This document shows positions 37,531-50,600 of a stretch of DNA of 64,000 nt, in pieces. Source of the stretch: Mangifera indica (lineage: Eukaryota; Streptophyta; Magnoliopsida; Sapindales; Anacardiaceae); the NCBI RefSeq assembly GCF_011075055.1, contig NC_058137.1:22119463-22183462 (forward strand), in the 5' to 3' direction. The first letter of the stretch is position 1, and every line of letters begins with the position of its first letter. Position numbers and translations under genes: made by a program. A model generated the notes under the pieces. The model did not search any database. It was not told where the DNA came from and saw only the letters and a program-made list of their open reading frames with translations.

Positions 37531-38330
37531 GGGTTTGTTGGAGACGAAAAGAAAATAGTAAAAATATCTATGAATACGATGTATAAGAGACTAGTTCAAT
37601 TAATAAGCAAACGTCTTTATATTGACTTTAAGCAAACTATATATAGGTAAGTATGATACCAAAAAATGTCGACTATAGATAGTTTATAAACATTGTGGAT
37701 AATGATGACGTTGATTGTCATGTTGATATTTCTTCACAATTAAGACAATTCATTCATATTTATATGACAAATATCCCAAAATCGAGAGACGCATCTTCTA
37801 AGATCACTAACACTAATGTTTCACAATCACATAATGATGTAATAGAAAGTGATGATTTACAAAAAGTAAAGAGGCAGATACCTATCAGGATGTTGATAAG
37901 GATAATATAACGAGTCTGCATGACATCAACATATTGTTAAATGCAAAGGATTTGTTACTTGAAGGGAATAAAAACATTTTGACTAAAAAAGTACCTTTGA
38001 CCATTGTAACTAAATGAATGATTTTCATATTGAGGAACTTGTGTTGGATGAGAAGGTGAATGTTAATGATAGTATTGAAAGAATGAGTAGTTTTCAGTAT
38101 ATAAATTAGGTTTACTTTAATGTACCACCTGAGACCATGAATGTTCATCATGTTTTTCATTAGCGACCTCATTTCTCTAACCATTTATCAATGTCTAATA
38201 CATAGAGCAAAGAGTGGTACACATTCTTTCAAGGTAGATGGTATTTTTACCAACAAAGACATTTTACAATATGCACTTAGATGACATGATTTGGAGAATG
38301 GAATTTAAAATAAAGTCTATAATGTAAGAA
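37530..38330 (+). mobile_element. Possible MULE transposase N-terminal remnant
   Basis: After 'gttggagacgaaaag' the plus strand reads KKIVKISMNTMYKRLVQLIS then KRLYIDFKQTIYR. This resembles the N-terminal region of plant Mutator-type transposases (a strand, then a helix with a Tyr/Leu/Ile pattern). Out-of-frame pieces such as DDVDCHVDISSQLRQFI follow. Stops and frameshifts abound and no catalytic domain is present. The call rests on pattern only. Confidence 0.35.
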
Positions 38331-38943
38331 AATGCCACTGATAGTTATCCAAAACAAGCAATTGTGGTAATTAAATGTGCTCATTAAATCCTTATAAAAC
38401 CTAAAGAATTCGTCAATTTAATATAGGCTCCCTTAATTTTGATCAATTTAATTAATAACCCAAATAAAAATTAGAGAAAGATTTATCAATTTCACTAAAC
38501 ACTAATCCTTACCTTTATGCCTGTCTTTTACTGCATGCATAAGGGTTATTTTATTTATTTAGGTTGAGATAAATATTATATCCTATTCCCTTTTTTTTTT
38601 TAGTTTCGCAAATTCTAGAAGGGTTTAATTTTTTTTCTTATCAAGCTTCGAAATAGTTTGAAGAAGCCCAACACAAGTTTTCTAACAATGTATAGTCCCA
38701 TCCAACAATGAAAACTCAAGAAAGCATTCTATGCTAGGCAAGGAAAACTCAAGAAAGCATTCTATGCAACAATAGCATTTGCGCAAAAAGGCAAGGTGAA
38801 AAAATTACTAACCATCCCATGAATATAACCCACAAATTAAAATCAAGTCTTTAACACCAAAACTTGCAAATATGAAGTTGCAAAACTCAAAACCATTGAC
38901 ATTTCCACTAGTTAGAATGACCGGCGTCAATTGGTCAGACAAA

Positions 38944-39240
<297 letters not shown>

Positions 39241-40073
39241 TTAAATTTTACTAACCTAAACTCCTATTTTCCTCACACAATTAGCTAACAACACAAAAGG
39301 AACAGCTTCAAACTAACATTGGACATCCAGAAACAGTTTTAACTGTTTTTAGTACTTGATTGCCCCCTTCAAATTAATAGCCAAAGTTCATTATAGAAAA
39401 CACAGGTTTCTTGCTTTTAGAAAATTATAGACTCCGGATGTTAAACCAATTTCATCCTGAAGATCTCTGGGCGAGTCCAGAAGATAAGACCATCAAAAAT
39501 AGCCAATTTCTTTTAAATACAAGGATTTTCGGTAGCCTATTTATCACTGCTCTTTTCTTAAAAAATTTTCTAATCTAAAATTTCATTAATTATTTTCTCA
39601 ACAACCAAACAAATCGTTCACATGAACAACTAAACCCGTTTATAACTTCAACCAAGCAAAGTTTTTTTTTTTTTCACATATATAAATAAGAAATAAGACT
39701 CTCAGCAGCCAAGCCAAACAGATCTCACGCATTAAATCAAATATAACAAAAAAATTTAAATAACATTAAAATAATTACATAAAAAACATGAAAATTTGAT
39801 AAAACCACACATAAATGATGTTAAAACAGTTCAAAACGATCGTAAACAGAAGCTATAGATGCGATGAAAGTTTAGGCAAACGAAAATTTTTGATAAAACG
39901 ACGTAAATCAAGTTAAAACAAACTCAAAACGACGGCAAGCAGAGGCTCTGCATTGTGACGAAAGGAAACCGGAGGGAAGCGGAGCGAACCTGAGGGAAGA
40001 GTCGAGTAGACAGAAAAGACGGTAGAAACGGACTTCTTACAATGGGAAAGAAATTCTTATTGAGGCTGCTCAC

Positions 40074-40515
40074 AATGAAGCTCTCACGGGCAAAACGGGG
40101 GACTTAGGGTTTCGGTATTTTATAGGCATATACAAACATCATCAGGGTTTGGATTGATTCAGTGTGTTCGGGTACATAATAAGAATCAAGTTGTTATTCA
40201 TTGGTTGACACTTGGAGTTTTACGTAAGGCTAGCCCCATCCTGTATTGCCTTATAAATGGTAATGAAACGAGGGATAATATATGGGTAATTAATTAAAAG
40301 GGTCCAATTAAGAGGGACACAGCGAAGTCATCAATCTTTTAGGGTTATATAGACATGTCCAAATTTAAATTTAACTACAAAAATACTCACAACCCTTCAT
40401 ATAAAAACACTAGTAGTGTCCATCAACCAACATTAAAAAGTCTCTATTTCACTCTCTCACTTATAGAATTCATAATTCAAGAAGGAAAGCTCATTACATC
40501 AACGTATTAATGCAA
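40074..40515 (-). promoter_or_regulatory. RPS28-1 promoter block homologous to RPS5 upstream
   Basis: From GGCTGCTCACAATGAAGCTC at 40074 this DNA aligns with 35819 onward, upstream of RPS5. It includes the telo-box (TTAGGGTTT, 40104-40112), the TATA motif (minus CTATAAAATA, about 40124-40115) and 'attcagtgtgttcgggtac'. It continues to 40515 (matching 36940-37140) once the MITE and tandem duplication on the RPS5 side are discounted. The distal RPS28 lacks this block. Confidence 0.85.
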
Positions 40516-40707
40516 ACACATGGGGAAGGATAGTCCATTCTCGTGCATCTCACAAGTGTTAAATTTATTTAAGTGATCAACTAATTGTAAAACCTTCTTA
40601 TCAATCATTTTTTTATTATATGTTCATAATAATCGGACGTGTAGACAATATAATAATACAATTTTAATGTTAGTACTTTCCCCTTAAAAAGGTCTCATCT
40701 TAAAAAC

Positions 40708-41108
40708 TAGGGTTAGATTCGAGCCGAGCTTGGCTCGGCTCGAGCTCGGCTCGTCCGAGCCTGAAACAAGCTAGGCTTGGCTCAACTCGATCGAGCTCGG
40801 ATTAGCTCGGTAGATTTTTTTTTTAATTTTTTATACAAAACGACGTCGTTTTGATTCATATATATTAAAAACGATATCGTTTTAATAATGAAAAACGAGT
40901 CAAACCGAACCGAGCTAAACGCGGCCCGAAACGAGCCGACTTGAGCCGAGCTCAAGTCGAGCTTGAGCCAAACTCAAGCTGCCCATATATGAACCGAGCC
41001 GAGCTTGAGTAGCCCATATATGAACCGAGCAGAGCTCGAGCCACCCATATATGAACCGAGCCGAGCTCGAGCTGGTTGCGAGCTCAGCTCGGCTCGAATC
41101 CAACCCTA
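40708..41108. mobile_element. Complete hAT-like MITE (family 1)
   Basis: The ends TAGGGTTAGATTCGAGCCGA and its inverse ...GGCTCGAATCCAACCCTA are flanked by a perfect 8-bp target duplication TTAAAAAC (40700-40707 and 41109-41116). The interior is made of Ser/Leu-codon-like 'gagctcgagc' words and a palindromic core ACAAAACGACGTCGTTTTG. No coding region is seen. An 8-bp duplication indicates the hAT superfamily. Confidence 0.85.
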
Positions 41109-41116
41109 TTAAAAAC

Positions 41117-42345
41117 CCATATGAAATTGTTGTAATTGACTAAAATTTGATCAATTACAAAATGTGTCTTCCAAATCTTTTGTCTAGTTGAGACAAAATG
41201 ATAATATTACATCTAAATTCAACAACTAAATCATAATCTAATGATTAAGAGAAACTTGAATGCGTTGAACTAGAGGTCAACCCCATTCAATCTAAATTAG
41301 AACTCCTCATCGTAGTTTGTCTAAACAATCTCCTTTAATAAAATGAAGTCTACTAATACTATGTTAAATTAAGACTCTTCCAATTTTAAAAACTTTCTAA
41401 AATATGTAGTTTTCAGGAGTTTTTTTTTTCTGTTTAACTGTTAATGTCACCCATTATTTTTGTTATTATGTCATAATAGTCTTTTTCATCATTTGTGCCT
41501 TAAAGTGCAACACTACTACGAATATCTCACTTTTGAATGGTGTTTCATATCTTCTTTTATGCTTAGAAACAACATCCTGCACCAAAAAAAAAAAAAAGTT
41601 AATTTTTTATAACATTTTCAATTAAAAAAAAAAAAGTTAAAAGCGTTAAAATGAAAAATATTAATTACCCCTCAAACGGAAAACATCAATAACCCATTAG
41701 ATTGGAAAATATTTAAAAAAAAATTCACCCTACGTGTTGCACATACCGAATAAAGTACAATTAAAAATAAGTAAAAACCGTACTATACAGAATCTGCATT
41801 GTGAAAAAAATTCAAAACCCCACACTAACAAATATTAAAACCGGCCATCATATGGATTATGCATACTTGGCAAAATCAGTCATGCATGGTGACAAAATCA
41901 GTCAAAATCTCTCCATTTCAAAGTTGATTTTATTAATAATCAATTAATAAATTAATCTATCACAAAATCATTGATAAATTTTATAAAAATTATGAATGAT
42001 TAAATCTATTTCACACAAAGACTCAATTAAAGAAACTGTAAAAATGACTAAACCTCAATGTTTTAAGTAATAAAAACATGTTAAAGAATGATATTCTAGC
42101 ATTTTTCTATTTTAGCCTCATGAAAATTAAAAAAAAAAACTTAAATAGCCAAAAATCTCATCGAAATTCAGTGTAGACGATTTGATTTTAGCACACAGGC
42201 TTACCATGCCTATTTCAATTGTGCGACATGGATTTAAAGTTTGTTTATACGTACAAGTAACTCTCCAATTGTAATATATTGATTATATCCATATAACCCC
42301 TAAAGAATTTATTATTTTTACACCCTTAAATATTATCAAATTGTC
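41117..42345. other. Intergenic, no feature
   Basis: AT-rich DNA with several A runs and no gene-like frame or recognised repeat. From about 42345 the homology with the 38450 region (downstream of the other RPS28) begins. Confidence 0.4.
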
Positions 42346-42819
42346 AATAACCCAGATAAAAATTAGAAAAAGATTTATTAATTTCACTAAACCCTTATCC
42401 TTACCTTTATGCCCTTTGCTGCTTGCATAGGAGGGATTTAAAAAAAAAAAATTTAAATTTTTGGGTTATTTCATTAATTTAGGTTGGTAAGAAAAATATT
42501 CTATCCTATTTCCTTGCTGGTTTTTTTTTTTTTCCAAATTTAATAAATTTTGGAAGAGCTTATTTTCTTTCTCTTTACCTGAAATCGTTTGAAGAGGGCC
42601 AACACAAGTTTTGTAACAATATATAGCCCATCCAACAACGAATATTCAAGAAAGCATTCTATGCGATAATAGCGTTTGGACAAAAAGGCAAGGAATAAGT
42701 TATAGCAAACTCAAGTCAATTTAACAAGTGAAAAAATTAGTAACCATCCCATAAATATAGCCCGTCTTAACTCGATAACTCAAAAATGATAGCATGACGG
42801 AGTCAGTCGATCTGACCAA

Positions 42820-43017
42820 TCACCGCAACCTCCGGGCTTCTCTCTCGGACTCAAGAAGAGTGAGGATATCGCCTTCCCTCACAGGTCCCTTAACATTCCT
42901 CATGATAAACCGGTTCTGATCGTCCAAAAACTTCACTCTAACTTGAGTCACCTGCCCTCTTGAACCTGTTCGTCCCACGACTTTCACCACCACAGCATGT
43001 TTGATCGCAGAATCCAT
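42820..43017 (-). CDS. RPS28: 40S ribosomal protein S28 (eS28), distal copy
   Basis: This is a second complete 65-aa eS28, [20 protein letters not shown] to EREARRLR, with Val14 as the only difference from the proximal copy. The acceptor 'gtatgcag' just before the ATG and a donor after CCCTCAG at 43822 give an 803-bp leader intron (43821-43019). The untranslated first exon lies near 43822-43900, followed upstream by 'caaggtagggtttttc' on the minus strand, a weak telo-box-like word. Its promoter is unrelated to that of the proximal copy. Both frames are intact. Confidence 0.96.
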   Translation of the reverse strand: MDSAIKHAVVVKVVGRTGSRGQVTQVRVKFLDDQNRFIMRNVKGPVREGDILTLLESEREARRLR

Positions 43018-43899
43018 CCTGCATACAAGGAGTTGCGCAAAATTGAAACACCTCTCAAAAAAGAAATTAACAGACTTGACTACTTAAAATTTGCTAACCT
43101 AAACAGTTTTAACCATTTTTAGTACTTGATTGGCCCCTTCACATTAACAAACAAACTACATTATAGAAAACACAAGTTTCTAGCTTTTAGAAGATTATAG
43201 AGTTAGGATCTTAAACCAATTTCAACCTGAAGATCTCTACGCGAGCCCCGAGGATAAAACTACAAAAATAGCCAATTTCTTTGCATATTCCTTCCATTTT
43301 AAAATTTCCTAAATAAATTTCTCAGCAGCCAAACAAGTCCTTCAAAAGCCTATTCCTTTCACAAACAGAGATTAAAAACAAGATTCTCGGCAGCCTATTT
43401 ATCCATGCCCTTCTTTTAAAACTTTTCAAATCTTAAATTTCATTTATTATTTTCTCAGCAACCAAACAAATCATTCACAAGAACAGTTAAACGCGTTCAT
43501 AAGTTTAATACTATTAAATTCATCTATCTTCAACAAAGCAAAGTTTTCTTTCACAAATATAAATAAGAATCACAATTCTCAGCAGCCAAGCCAAACAGAT
43601 CTTACAAATTAAACCACAGTACACATAAAAAAAATAAATTTAACTAAAATTAAAATATACAAAAAAATAAAAATTTGATAAAACCACATGTAAATCAACT
43701 GGCTCACAGAAGCTATAAATACGATAAAAATTAAGCTACAATTAAAATAAATAAACGAAAAATCATGATAAAACGACGAAAATCAAGCTCAAAACGACGG
43801 CAAGCAGAGGCGGGAGCGAACCTGAGGGAGACAAGTAGACAGAATAGGCTGTAGAAGGGCTGCAAATTGTTGGGCACTTCTTCCAATGGGAAAGAAAAA

Positions 43900-44494
43900 C
43901 CCTACCTTGATAGAACTTTTATGGTGGGGAAGAAAGGTAAATGACGGTTTTACCCAGATGGTTGCCCATGTTTGGAATTTTATTTTATATAATTAAAATA
44001 ATCAACCTATAATTTGTAAGATAAAATTAAGTGGATAATAATGTATAATGATGAAATTGAGTAATGTTAAATTTAAAATATAATAATATTTATAATTATT
44101 GATATTGAAATGAATATTCATTATAAATATACATAATTTATTGTTATTTGTAATATTAAATTTAATTATTGAACATGATTTGTGTAATTTCTCTTATTAA
44201 TTTTGGACATTGAAACATCTATAAATATGGAGTTCCACAGAAAAAGATAAATTAAATATATTGCGAGTACCAAATTAATGCATTAAAAAAAATTTTCAAA
44301 CTAAAAAGGTCAATTTAAATATAATATAATAGTAAGTCTATAATTGAATTATCAAAAATATGTATTGTTTTAGAGTTTGATCTCAATTAGCGAAACCAAA
44401 CTTGAGTTATGACTTGTAAGTTTTATTAAAAACATTTATTTTTTCTAAAAATATTGGTATATATTTAATATTTGATCTTTTCTGTTGATATAGA
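43900..44494. other. Intergenic between RPS28-2 and HST (divergent)
   Basis: About 0.6 kb of AT-rich DNA must hold both the RPS28-2 and HST promoters. The telo-box-like word near 43900 belongs to RPS28-2. No clear HST TATA box could be singled out. Confidence 0.4.
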
Positions 44495-44605
44495 ATGAAT
44501 CCAAACGTAGAGGGAGTTCCATGTAATTTCTTCAAACTAAAGGAGTCAATTAAACTTAGACAAGAAAAACCCAGAATTTCACCGGCCACTTGCCTCTCTC
44601 CCTTC

Positions 44606-47600
44606 ATGGAGCACTCACTCTCACGCTTGCCATCTCTCTCAATTTCAGCCATAACTCCACCCTGCAAAGCTTATTCAATCCAAACAAAGATATCCTTTAA
44701 GCCCAAGGGCAAATCCTCAGAGTGGCTGCTGAAATGGTCCAACAAATGGCCTTCATTTGGACTGTACAGTTGCAGAATTGGCTTCAAGCATGCACCGAAA
44801 CGATCTCAGAGGCATAACTCCATCTGGGTATATGTTTTTGTCTTCTCCATATCGATTACTTAAACTCGGATGTGTGTGTGACTTTATGTTTTGGTTGAGA
44901 AGAAGTTTTTTATGGTTTTGTTTTGTTTGAGGTTTCTTCTGTAACAAGGATTGACGAATTAATTCTGTTTATAAGTATGTGTTTGAACAGTTGAACTAGA
45001 ATTGATTATGTGTTGAAGTTCAGCTGACTGAGAGAAAACGAATATTGTGAATGAGAGGTGGCTAATTTCATTTCACTAGCTTAAATGGGAAATTCTAGAT
45101 GAGTCGAAGTCTTAAATGGGATGGGCACATCATTTAGCGCTCGTTGACATGACAATGAAATTGATAATGAAGAAGAAAGAGAAATAAATTAGTGGTGTTG
45201 TGTATCACGTAATTTAATAGAGAAGTTACATATGTTGCTGAAATTGAATTAGTTATGTTGAACCAACCAATTCATAAACAGGTTGAGAATGGACCAGTAG
45301 CAACAGAGCATTTTGTTGTTGCCAGCTTACTCTGTCATGTTTTGAGGGTTGAAATGCTTAAATCTAAATGTTGTATTTGATTTTTCGTTCACTTTGGTCA
45401 TGAGATTCTGAGTCTATCTATGGCATTAATGTGAAAGTGGATGCTACTAGGCCTCCTCCAATATTGGAGCAGCTGGATCTGATCCAATACTCAACAAAGT
45501 GTCAGCTTTCAAAGATGCATGTTGGAGATTTCTGAGGCCCCATACCATACGTGGAACTGTGCTAGGATCTATGTGAGTATTAAATTACAAATACAGTGGT
45601 AAAATGGGTAAATTAATTTTTGTTGGACTGTGCAGGCTTACTTTATTTTTCTGTTGACAGTGCTTTGGTGGGGAGAGCCTTGATTGAGAACTCAAATCTA
45701 ATTAAATGGTCGCTGCTGTTGAAGGCATTCTCCGGTGTTTTGGCTTTAATTTGTGGGAATGGTTATATAGTTGGCATCAATCAAATCTACGATGTTGGAA
45801 TTGACAAGTATGTAATGAAATATATGTAATTTTTTTGATTACTTGTAAAAAGTTGCATAATATGCCTTGGAGGTAGCCTTAAAATAAAATCGGGATTTCT
45901 GTGCTTTTGAATTGGACTGCAGATATCTTGTGATTAGGACTCAGAGCATTAGATCAGACAATTAGTAGTTGATATCTGTCTTATGTATCAGATGATTTAT
46001 AACTGTTCAATGATGCTAATTCTTAAAACCAACAAGTTCTGGATACCGTTTTTCTTAATGGCATCTCATGGGATGTAGCTAGTGCATGGCCTAAGGTCAT
46101 AACTCATAATCTATTTTTCTTTTGTAATCCACTGTTTCAAAATATCATAGTGCTGAATTGTTCAAGTATGTTAAGTTGCCAAGTAAACTGTGAGGTTAAA
46201 TTTCTTATACATGTATGGGTAATTGAGTCCAAGATTCTTCCTGTCATGTATTCAGTTATTTGTGATAAATTTGTGCAAGTAAAACCCATTGTTTTCTCTT
46301 TGCAGAGTAAACAAACCTTACTTACCAATAGCTGCTGGGGATCTTTCAGAGCAATCTGCATGGTCGTTGGTGATATTTTTTGCTGTGACTGGTCTCTTGA
46401 TTGTTGCATTGAACTTTGGCCCATTCATCACTTCCTTATATTCTCTTGGCCTTTTTCTGGGAACCATCTATTCTGTTCCTCCCCTTAGAATGAAGAGATT
46501 TCCTGTGGCTGCATTTCTTATTATTGCTACGGTATGTTTTATTTTCATTTTCCTCACCTCCAAATCTGAGAAATCAGCTTTATGGTGGTTTCCCATGTTG
46601 TCCATGACTAATTGCATTTGATGACCCACCACTTGAATGTTATTGCGCTATTGGCTTACCTAAACACCAAGGGTGATACATAAGGGTCCAATAATAATAA
46701 ATGAGCTTTGACACACCCTTTCACCTGCAAGGCATGTAAATTAACACAATGGCAATTATAAGCACTACTTATAATAATCCAAATAATGCATTGGGAGATT
46801 CAAACACATGACCACTTGGTTGACTTAGCTCACATACCATATTAAGTTACCACTTGACGTAAGAGCTTAAGTCCATATGTGAAAGTCAAACGGGGTATTT
46901 AATACCTATCAGATGTTTGGGTTTTCACTTGGAATAATAGGTTGTTTCTAAAATTGGAATTACAAGCAAAATTTTTGTATTGATGATAAAGAAGAAAATG
47001 GTCATTTTTCATTATAAAATAATCATGTGTCAATTACAAGCCTAGAATAGAATTCTCTTAAGTGGCATAAGGACAACATTACTCCATTAAAAGAAGTGGA
47101 AGGTAAATTGGATGAATTGAGTGTCTCATGTCTGTCTCTGGTTATCTGAGTTTTGATTCTATTTGATTAAAGCACAATTGTCAAACAAAAAGGTCATCAT
47201 CTTATGCTGCTATTATAAAATATAAATAATAATTGTTTCAGTTTTATTGAGAATTATTTAGTGATATGTATAAACTTCATTTCTCTTTTACATTGATAAA
47301 CTAACAAACAAATAACTACTGCAGGTACGAGGATTTCTTCTTAATTTTGGTGTATATTATGCCACAAGAGCTGCCCTTGGACTTTCATTTGAATGGAAGT
47401 AAGTTCTCATTCATTACATATTGCTTAAAAATATAGTTGAGTGAATCAGTTGTCAAAGTTAGCATATGGCTCAATTAAGGTGGTTCTAGGTACTCACTAC
47501 TCTGCCAATTTGTCATAGTGACTATGACAGAAAAATAATCAACTTGAGGTAAAATAATTGGTGTGGTACCACCTTCCACTCCTTCCATTTAAGCTAGTAC

Positions 47601-50600
47601 ACTTGAGTCATGATTGAGAATTTGACTATTTCTACCTTGAAACCTTTCTAATCCCAACAAACTGATACCATTGGCTACAAAACTTAGAGTATCCCCTTTC
47701 ATTTATGTGTGCAGGTTATATTTAACTTTTTCTTTGGAATATGTGTATGCTTGTTCAACCTCTTTAGAATAATTGTCACATTATATCTTCAATTTCTACC
47801 TGCAGTGCACCTGTGGCTTTCATTACAACATTTGTGACATTGTTCGCATTGGTCATTGCCGTTACAAAAGATCTTCCTGATGTAGAAGGAGATCGAAAGT
47901 AAGATGCTGGCCTGCTTATGTAAATGCATTTGATTTTATTCCTTTTTATAAGCTAGCTGATATCTTGCTTACATGTACTTTTACCTCCCTCAGTTTTATG
48001 CATCAGATTTCCTGTGAATAATTATAGCACCAACTATGAAGGATATATGAGATGCCATTTTATAGCTATTTATCTTGATATTTCCCTCGATAAGCCATCG
48101 AGTCCCCAATTTTGTTCCCCATTTCTTGAATCTTCTCTAGTACAGGTTGAACTAACTGTGCCCCCTTTTATTTTTATGTTTTTGTTTATAGATTTCAAAT
48201 ATCAACTTTAGCAACCAAGCTTGGAGTTAGAAACATTGCATTCTTGGGTTCTGGGCTTTTGCTGGTAAATTATGTTGCTGCTATATTGGCAGCAATCTAC
48301 ATGCCCCAGGTGAAGCATCTGCTCCTTTGAAGTTAGTCTTGTTGAGTTATAAATGGTTTATGCATCATTTGCTCATGACTTTAAGCTCATGTGCACCACT
48401 CGTGGAATGAGTTGTGTTTTTGTTTGTATTTCTCAAAATCTAATCTTATTGTGTATGCTTAGTTTCTTACAATTTTTGCTGATATTATGCAAATCTTGTG
48501 GAACCAGCGGAGTATTTTAGTGTATTTATGGATATTTCCTTCTATGGAGGTTAGCTTATTAACTAAGTCTGCTATTTTATGTTTTCAGGCTTTCAGGCGT
48601 AACTTCATGATACCTGCACATGTAATCTTGGCAACATGCTTGATTTTCCAGGTGTCTCTCTAATTAACACCATGATCTGGTTTTTTTTTTTTGTTTGTTT
48701 TTAATTTTTGAAAGTATTGCATAGATTACTTTTCAATTTGATTTTGTGGGAAATTAGGAAAGAATCAGTTATGAAGAATCAATTAATATTATTTGTAGAT
48801 CAATTTGTAATTCTTTGTTTCCTTTTCTATAGAGAAGATGTATGCATAAAATGGCCCTAAACCAAGGATAATACACACAATGAAGTAAAAGTTTTCTTTT
48901 TCTTACAATTTCCTCAAATTCTCCTACATAACATGGGATCAAAGCTTTAGGAATTAATCTCAATGTGCCTTCATTGCGACTGATATTATCTCATTGTCGG
49001 CCTTTATTGTCATAGTTGTAATTGTCAACCTTCATTACGATAGCTAGAATCATTGTTTATCCTTCTCTTTTGTCGTGACCAGATCTGTCATTCCCTTGAA
49101 TCATCGGATCATAGGTTATTTTTTATTACTGTCACTATTTCTATTGTTGCCTAGTTTGCACAGTTGTAACCAAATTTGATCTCTTGGGCCATTGATTTGC
49201 AAGATCTTTGTCCAAGATCTCATCTAATGATTTGCTCTTAGATCTCACAAATTGTCACCCTTGCCAAGGAATTGAGGAAATTATCATCAAATTTGTCATC
49301 TCTGTCTTCATTGATCTTTCCGTTGTTGTTAGTCTCCTTGTCATTGTCACTAATCTTGTGGGTCTCTAATTGACGATTGTGATTGTTAAATCAAAGAAAA
49401 GAAAGATGACAGTCACATATTTGAAGAAGAAGAGACCTAAATGATAGTCAACTCTTCCCTTTTCAAAAGGAAAAGGGACCTACCAGCTTGTTGTTTTTAA
49501 AGAGGTCCTCACCTACCAACCGACTTGTTGTTTTTCAAGGGTGAAAGTTTTTTGATATACATATGTGTAAATGAGATAACCTAAAAGTTAGAATTGCCAT
49601 TAATACCAACGCGAAATATTGGAGTGTACATGATATACAAGTTTGAATTACGGGGGTATTTCATTTAGTTTATAAAATTTAAGGGTAAAAGTAATAGATA
49701 CTAAAACTAAGAATGTATATTTGGTATCTACTGAAAAAGACGGTGAAAGATAAATCATCATTGGGAAAGTGAAAGGACATGACAGCAAAAGAAAAGGTGA
49801 AAATTGTTGAAAAATAGTGGTGAGTTAGGGTTTGGGTTTGGTAGGGAAGAAGAAATTGAAAAGAGGAACCAAAAAAAAATGAAAATATATATTGGGTGAC
49901 AAAAGGTAGATAAGAAGAGAGAAAAAAAGGAAAAACAAGGAATAGTTAATCATTGATAGACAAGAAAATCGAAAAAGAAAAAAAAGTGATTATTGATAGA
50001 TAAGAAGAGAAAGAAAAGAGAAAGAAAAGAGAAAGTTGAGAGCAAGTGGGGTTCATAATTCATTAGTGATTGGATGGATTGATTGGGCTTGAATTTGTTT
50101 TCAAATTTATTATTTATATTATAAATAAATAAATAAATCCAATAAAAAATTAAAAAAGAAAAATATAAAAGGAATAATAAACAAAAAAAATCTAGAAAAA
50201 AAGGAAAAAAATAATGCTATATATATATATATATATATATGCACACATATAAAAGATTTGTCCAAAGCAAAATTTCAGTTTTGCCCTTTGAAAACAAAGT
50301 GGCTTTTAAAGGGGTGGATAATGTTTAGATAGGGAGGCACTTGTCTTAGTCTTATAGGTTAGATCTTATTGTATAAATGGATTATTAGGGTTATCAATAA
50401 GGAGGAGGAGGAAAAAAAAAGAATTAGGGATTTTGGGTGAAATGTCTAGTATCGAATTGTCTAGTATATCCAGGTAAATACCCTTTTTTGATTAAAATGA
50501 TTTATGTATTCTTTATATGTTGGTTTGTTTGTTGTTTTGGTGAAATGTGGTTGGATACCTAACAAAATCATTTTTGAAGACTTGAAGACTTAGTATAACT

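Noticed and set aside
40915..41103. 62-aa minus-strand frame rich in Ser, Leu and Arg
   Set aside because: It lies wholly inside the hAT-like MITE and is a by-product of its 'gagctcgagc' repeats.
44495..44605. Upstream in-frame start for HST (MNPNVEG...)
   Set aside because: The frame is open, but the known HST N-terminus aligns with [10 protein letters not shown] and the upstream part does not look like a transit peptide. Kept only as an alternative.
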